Assembly (NCBI RefSeq): GCF_029428675.1
Contig: NZ_JAJNEL010000001.1
Span: 2,046,001-2,110,000, forward strand
From: Streptomyces sp. JH14
GTDB taxonomy: Bacteria > Actinomycetota > Actinomycetes > Streptomycetales > Streptomycetaceae
DNA: 64,000 nucleotides
Direction: 5' to 3'
Part shown: piece after piece, positions 57,916-64,000 of the stretch
How positions within the stretch are numbered: the first letter of the stretch is position 1
Layout of the letters: every line of letters starts with the position of its first letter
Position numbers and translations under genes: made by a program
Notes under the pieces: model-generated
Databases searched by the model: none
Seen by the model: only the letters and a program-made list of their open reading frames with translations
What the model was told of the DNA's origin: nothing

Positions 57916-59148
57916 TCAGTCCACCAGGTCCCTGACCACCGCATCCGCGAGCAGCCGCCCCCGCAGAGTCAGCACAGCCCGCCCCTGCGCATAGGGCGCC
58001 GCCTCCAGCAACCCGTCCTGCACCGCGCGCCCTGCCGCCGCCAGCCCCGCAGGAGCGAGCAACGACAACGGACACCCGTCCACCAGCCGCAGCTCCAGCA
58101 GAATCCGCTCGACCCGCCGGTCCTCCGCCGACAGGATCTCCCGGCCCGCCCCCGGAGACCGTCCTTCCGCCAGCGCCTGCGCATACGCACCGGGATGCTT
58201 CACGTTCCACCACCGCACACCGCCCACATGGCTGTGCGCACCCGGCCCGGCGCCCCACCAGTCGGCTCCGCGCCAGTACAGCTCGTTGTGCAGGCAGCGG
58301 CCCTTTGGCGTCCGGGCCCAGTTCGACACCTCGTACCAGGAGAAGCCCGCCGCAGCCATCGCCTCGTCGGCGATCAGATAACGGTCCGCATGGACGTCGT
58401 CGTCCGTCATGGGAACCTCGCCGCGCCGGATCCGCCGCGCCAGCTGCGTCCCCTCCTCGACGATCAGCGCGTACGCGGACACATGGTCCGGACCCGCCCC
58501 GATGGCCGCGTCCAGCGAGGCACGCCAGTCGTCGTCGGACTCGCCGGGGGTGCCGTAGATCAGGTCGAGGTTGACGTGCTCGAAGCCCGCCGCCCGCGCC
58601 TCCGCGACACACGCCTCGGGCCGCCCCGGCGTATGCGTACGGTCGAGGATCTTCAGCACGTGCTGCCGTGCACTCTGCATCCCGAACGAGATGCGGTTGA
58701 AGCCGCCTTCCCGCAGCTCCGACAGATACGCCGGGCCGACGGACTCCGGATTGGCCTCGGTCGTGATCTCCGCGTCGTCGGCGAGACCGAACTCGTCACG
58801 GATCGCCGCCAGCATCCGTACGAGATCCCCCGCGGCCAGCAACGTGGGCGTGCCGCCGCCGACGAACACCGTGCGGACCGGCCGCGGGTCGTCGCCGAGC
58901 ACCTTGCGGGCCTGCCGGACCTCGCCGATCAGATGGGCGGCGTAGTTGTCACGGGAGGCCAGCGCGCCGCCGGAGCCGCGCAGCTCGGTCGCGGTGTACG
59001 TGTTGAAGTCGCAGTAGCCGCAGCGGGTCGCGCAGTACGGCACATGCAGGTAGAAGCCGAGCGGCCGGTCGGCGGCGCCTTCCAGGGCATGGCGGGGCAG
59101 CGCCCCGTCGTCGGGCACGGGTTCACCATCGGGCAGTACGGAAGGCAT
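57916..59148 (-). CDS. hemW: Radical SAM protein HemW (heme chaperone; coproporphyrinogen III oxidase-like)
   Basis: 410 residues from ATG 59148 (59157 ATG and 59163 GTG are alternatives). The radical SAM cluster CATRCGYC gives C39, C43, C46. FVGGGTPTLL and SFGMQSARQHVLK are typical of the HemN/HemW family, while the extra fourth Cys of HemN is not used, so the heme chaperone HemW is favoured. It binds heme and delivers it to apoproteins. A monocistronic gene downstream of a SpoIIE-type gene. Confidence 0.93.
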   Translation of the reverse strand: MPSVLPDGEPVPDDGALPRHALEGAADRPLGFYLHVPYCATRCGYCDFNTYTATELRGSGGALASRDNYAAHLIGEVRQARKVLGDDPRPVRTVFVGGGTPTLLAAGDLVRMLAAIRDEFGLADDAEITTEANPESVGPAYLSELREGGFNRISFGMQSARQHVLKILDRTHTPGRPEACVAEARAAGFEHVNLDLIYGTPGESDDDWRASLDAAIGAGPDHVSAYALIVEEGTQLARRIRRGEVPMTDDDVHADRYLIADEAMAAAGFSWYEVSNWARTPKGRCLHNELYWRGADWWGAGPGAHSHVGGVRWWNVKHPGAYAQALAEGRSPGAGREILSAEDRRVERILLELRLVDGCPLSLLAPAGLAAAGRAVQDGLLEAAPYAQGRAVLTLRGRLLADAVVRDLVD

Positions 59149-59190
59149 ACCGTCCATTGTCACTCGCCGCCGGATGTTCCCGGCCCACGC

Positions 59191-61140
59191 TCACTGGGCC
59201 TGCAGCACGACCAGCGCCAGATCGTCGTCCGGCGGCCGCTCCGCGAACTCGTGGACGGCCCGCTTGATCCGGTCCGCGATCCCTTCCGCGGTCAGCCCGG
59301 CGCAGCCGGCCAGCGCGAGGGCCAGGCCGTCCCCGTCGTCGAACATCAGCGGCCCGGAGCGCCGTTCCGTCACCCCGTCCGTGACGCAGAGCAGGCTGTC
59401 GCCCGGTGCCAGGTCGAAGCTCTGGCTCTCGTAGGCGACGTCCTCGACGACCCCGAGCAGCACCTGCGACTCGGCGGCTGCACGCACGGTGCCGTCCGGG
59501 CGCAGCAGCAGCGGCAGCGGGTGGCCCGCGCTGGCCAGCGTGCAGCGCACGCCGCCGCCGGGGAGCGGCACCATCTCCCCGTACAGCAGGGAGAGGAACC
59601 GGGGCTGCCCGCCGTCCGTCAGCTGCTGGCCGCCGTCCGCCAGGGGCTGGCCGCCCGCCGCCGCGACCATCAGGGCGGCGGCCTCGGCGGTCTCCATCGC
59701 GTCGTCGAGGAGCAGCCGGTTCAGCCGGTCGAGCACCTCGCCGACGCGGAAGCCCTCCCGGGCCAGCAGCCGCAGCCACGGCCGGGCGAGGCCGGTGACG
59801 ACGGCGGCCTCGGGGCCGCTGCCCTGGACGTCGCCGAGAATGAAGCACCAGCGATCGCCGGGGCACGAGAAAATGTCGTAGAAGTCACCGCCGACGACCC
59901 CGTCGTCGCTGGGCTCGTACACCAGTGAGCTGGTGACTCCGGGTATGTCGGCGACCTTGCTGGGAAGCAGTCCGCGCTGCAGGACGCGGCTGATGGTGGC
60001 CTGCCGGGTGTATGCGCGGGCGGCGCCGACGGCGAGTCCCACCCGGCGTACGAAGTCCTCGACCAGGGCGGTCACCTCGTGCGGGACGCGGGCGATGCCC
60101 TCCCGTCCCAGAAGTACGGCTCCGAGCGTGCGGCCGCCGGCGGTTATCCGATAGGCGAGCGCGGCCCCCGCACGGCCGCTGGAGCGCCCGTCGGCGCCCG
60201 GTCCTGCCCCATCCTCGTCGGCCCCGGGCCACGGCATGGAGACGGGTCCGGTACCCACCCGCTCCGGCAGCCGGATCGGGTCCTGCTCCAGCACCGTGCG
60301 CAGCTGCCCGGTCTCGGTCTCGTCACGGTGCCAGACGCTCGCGAGCCGGGGGACGGCTGCGGGCCCGCCGTTCTCCGGCTCCAGCCAGATCGCACACCAG
60401 TCGGCGAGTCTGGGCACGAGTAACTGCCCGGCGAGCGCCGCCACGATGTCCTCGTCGAGCTGGCCGGCGAGGAGGTCGGATGCCTCGGCGAGGAACGAGA
60501 GCGCACCGCGGCCCGCCCAGTCCGCGTCGTCACGCAGAGCGCGCCGGGCGGTGGGGGCGAGCAGCTCGGCGGTGCGCAGGCCGCTCCGGAGTTCCGGCTC
60601 CGCGGCCGCCTCGGGCAGCGCGGTCCAGTCGTCGACGGGCAGCCGGGCCCAGACGGTCTTGAGGCCGGTGCGGTAGGTGATGCCCCAGCGCTCGGCGAGT
60701 GCGGCGACGACCTGCAGCCCGCGCCCGACCTCGGCCGGGTCGTCCGGGTCAGCCGGCACAAGGTCGGGGCGTTCGTTGCGTACGGACCGGGCGGGGTGGT
60801 GGTCGGCGACCTCCAGCACCAGGGCCGCGGCGTCGTCCCCGGCCGCCTCCTCCAGCCGGAAGAGCAGCTCGACGGTGGTTCCGGCGTGCACGACGGCGTT
60901 GGTGACGAGCTCGTCGGCGACGGTCACCGCGTCGTCGGCCAGCCGGTCGCTGAAGCCCACCGCCGCGGGCAGCCCGAGCCCAGTCCACTCGGCGAGGGCG
61001 ACCCGGACGAACCGGCGCGCGGCGGCCGGGGCGAGGAGATTCCCCGGCAGGCTCGTCCGGGCGACCGGCTGCGCGTCTGTCCGCCCGACGTGGTTACCGG
61101 GATGCTGAACGGTGTCCCGCTGCAAGGGAATGGGCCCCAT
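59191..61140 (-). CDS. ATPase-GAF-PP2C (SpoIIE-type) signalling protein
   Basis: 649 residues from ATG 61140, with caggag 8 bases upstream. Domains: an N-terminal HATPase_c kinase module (about 35-155; N-box DELVTNAVVHAGT, then VADHHPARS and GRGLQVV), a GAF-like domain (about 225-400), and the C-terminal PP2C/SpoIIE phosphatase (about 425-645; VGGDFYDIF and GDVQGSGPEAA as metal-binding signatures, CVTDGVTE, PDDDLALVV). Fusing an anti-sigma-type kinase with an anti-anti-sigma phosphatase is common in Streptomyces. It probably tunes a sigma factor or anti-sigma factor, identity unknown. Confidence 0.9.
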   Translation of the reverse strand: MGPIPLQRDTVQHPGNHVGRTDAQPVARTSLPGNLLAPAAARRFVRVALAEWTGLGLPAAVGFSDRLADDAVTVADELVTNAVVHAGTTVELLFRLEEAAGDDAAALVLEVADHHPARSVRNERPDLVPADPDDPAEVGRGLQVVAALAERWGITYRTGLKTVWARLPVDDWTALPEAAAEPELRSGLRTAELLAPTARRALRDDADWAGRGALSFLAEASDLLAGQLDEDIVAALAGQLLVPRLADWCAIWLEPENGGPAAVPRLASVWHRDETETGQLRTVLEQDPIRLPERVGTGPVSMPWPGADEDGAGPGADGRSSGRAGAALAYRITAGGRTLGAVLLGREGIARVPHEVTALVEDFVRRVGLAVGAARAYTRQATISRVLQRGLLPSKVADIPGVTSSLVYEPSDDGVVGGDFYDIFSCPGDRWCFILGDVQGSGPEAAVVTGLARPWLRLLAREGFRVGEVLDRLNRLLLDDAMETAEAAALMVAAAGGQPLADGGQQLTDGGQPRFLSLLYGEMVPLPGGGVRCTLASAGHPLPLLLRPDGTVRAAAESQVLLGVVEDVAYESQSFDLAPGDSLLCVTDGVTERRSGPLMFDDGDGLALALAGCAGLTAEGIADRIKRAVHEFAERPPDDDLALVVLQAQ

Positions 61141-61340
61141 GGCGCCGCTCCTGACCTGTTCTCGCACGGCCTGTTTGCGCCGTGTGCCGCTGACGACACG
61201 GACAGAGTGACAGACCGGCCCTCCCCAGAAGCACCGAGTTACCGAAGTGGGAGGAGAAGACACAGGAACGACGCGCAGGAACGGGCAAGGAACAGCGGTG
61301 CGGACGGGGCGGCCCGCCCCGTCCGCACCATGGGCCGTAC

Positions 61341-63230
<1,890 letters not shown>

Positions 63231-63535
63231 GACATCCTCCGGGCCTGCGGCAGTGCTTCACGACCGGTTGTTGGTTGCTGCGTGCTGCTGCTTGTTCCTG
63301 CGTACGTCTGCGTGCTTGATCCCGCTTGTTTAACTGGCGAGTAACTACGAAGCCGTGATCAGGGTAGAGCGCCCGCGTCCACCGCGTAAGAGGGAATCGG
63401 ACGCCGCTTCATAACGAACGGACCCCCACGCCGCAGGGTTGCTGCGACGCAGGGGTCGGCCGTACTACCGGCTGGTGGAGCGGCGGACGGGAAGCCGCGG
63501 GCAGAGCCGGGTCCGGAACGAGGATCCGCCGGGAG
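63231..63535. other. Intergenic region between acyl-CoA ligase and lepA
   Basis: No gene. Holds the promoter and operator-like sequence of the ligase gene (63330-63344) and a weak hairpin region at 63420-63465 that may terminate lepA. Confidence 0.4.
63330..63344. promoter_or_regulatory. Candidate operator of acyl-CoA ligase gene
   Basis: TTAACT-GGC-GAGTAA, an imperfect inverted repeat 99 bases upstream of the start. It resembles TetR-family operators of actinobacterial fatty-acid genes, which share TTA...TAA arms. Confidence 0.4.
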
Positions 63536-64000
63536 CTACTTCTTGCCCTTGCTTTCGCCGCCCGACTCGTCCGTCGACAGCACGGCGATGAAGGCCTCCT
63601 GCGGCACCTCTACATTGCCGACCATCTTCATCCGCTTCTTGCCTTCCTTCTGCTTCTCCAGCAGCTTCCGCTTACGGGAGATGTCACCGCCGTAGCACTT
63701 GGCGAGGACGTCCTTGCGGATGGCGCGGACGGTCTCACGCGCGATGACCCGGGAGCCGATGGCCGCCTGGATCGGCACCTCGAAGTTCTGCCGCGGGATG
63801 AGCTCACGCAGCTTGGCGACGAGCCGCACGCCGTACGCGTACGCCTTGTCCTTGTGCGTGACCGCGGAGAACGCGTCGACCTTGTCGCCGTGCAGCAGGA
63901 TGTCGACCTTGACGAGCTGGGCGGACTGCTCGCCGGTGGGCTCGTAGTCGAGCGAGGCGTAGCCACGGGTCTTGGACTTCAGCTGGTCGAAGAAGTCGAA
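63536..64000 (-). CDS. lepA: Elongation factor 4 (LepA), C-terminal part
   Basis: The gene enters from the right edge; 154 C-terminal residues are present, in frame to base 64000. [20 protein letters not shown] (domain V region) and the LepA-specific C-terminal domain with [20 protein letters not shown] and [20 protein letters not shown] are unmistakable. LepA/EF4 is a translation GTPase that acts on stalled or initiating ribosomes. The GTPase domain is outside the window. Confidence 0.97.
   Translation of the reverse strand, partial: FDFFDQLKSKTRGYASLDYEPTGEQSAQLVKVDILLHGDKVDAFSAVTHKDKAYAYGVRLVAKLRELIPRQNFEVPIQAAIGSRVIARETVRAIRKDVLAKCYGGDISRKRKLLEKQKEGKKRMKMVGNVEVPQEAFIAVLSTDESGGESKGKK

Overview
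The window reads as a stretch of a Streptomyces core chromosome. Evidence: very high GC with G or C at almost every third codon position, GTG starts, purine-rich ribosome sites, and a gene order that is textbook Streptomyces (nirBD; ppdK; dusB; glyS-znuACB-zur-uppS-recO; leuA; era-corC-ybeY-phoH; add; rsmE; dnaJ2-hrcA; hemW; lepA). I see no rRNA, tRNA or CRISPR array. About 60 protein genes are supported. Most are ordinary housekeeping or metabolic genes.

Layout. 0-13 kb: the 3' end of an assimilatory nitrate reductase, a gamma-glutamylcyclotransferase-like gene with cutA, a secreted M4 protease, an FMN reductase, a class IV aminotransferase, a repeat-bearing surface protein followed by its probable class F sortase, a TauE-type exporter, then an FAD oxidoreductase-nirB-nirD operon behind a four-half-site GlnR-like box. 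13-17 kb: an ArsR-type regulator, then a ~2 kb island. The island carries the last 38 codons of a tyrosine recombinase, two other gene scraps, a tautomerase-like gene and a DUF302 gene, and is bounded by a near-identical ~27 bp direct repeat. It looks like a decayed integrative element. 17-26 kb: pyruvate phosphate dikinase, dusB, a 14-TM MFS pump, DUF6243, and an aldo/keto reductase-TetR operon with a clear palindromic operator.

26-33 kb: glyS, then the zinc uptake operon znuA-znuC-znuB-zur with Zur-like boxes at a probably leaderless start, then uppS and recO. 33-42 kb: a TerB-like protein, leuA with a 15-codon leucine-rich leader peptide and attenuator hairpin, a cytoplasmic protealysin-like M4 protease followed by its probable inhibitor (emfourin family), era, a cytidine-deaminase-like protein with no Cys or His, YjbR/MmcQ, CorC, YbeY, PhoH. 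42-54 kb: a PfkB kinase and a divergent MFS gene with a CRP-like site between them, adenosine deaminase, RNase Z, HIT, a tricorn-like S41 peptidase broken by one extra base in a homopolymer, a lipoprotein, rsmE and a nitronate monooxygenase. 54-64 kb: dnaJ2-hrcA with a perfect CIRCE operator, a metallo-beta-lactamase-fold protein, DUF3097, hemW, an ATPase-GAF-PP2C regulator, a long-chain fatty acyl-CoA ligase and the 3' part of lepA.

The points most worth a second look are the decayed element with its repeats, the leuA leader, the sortase/substrate pair with an atypical sorting region, the protease/inhibitor pair, the S41 frameshift and the metalloregulatory and nitrogen-regulatory boxes. I did not find a convincing wholly new system.
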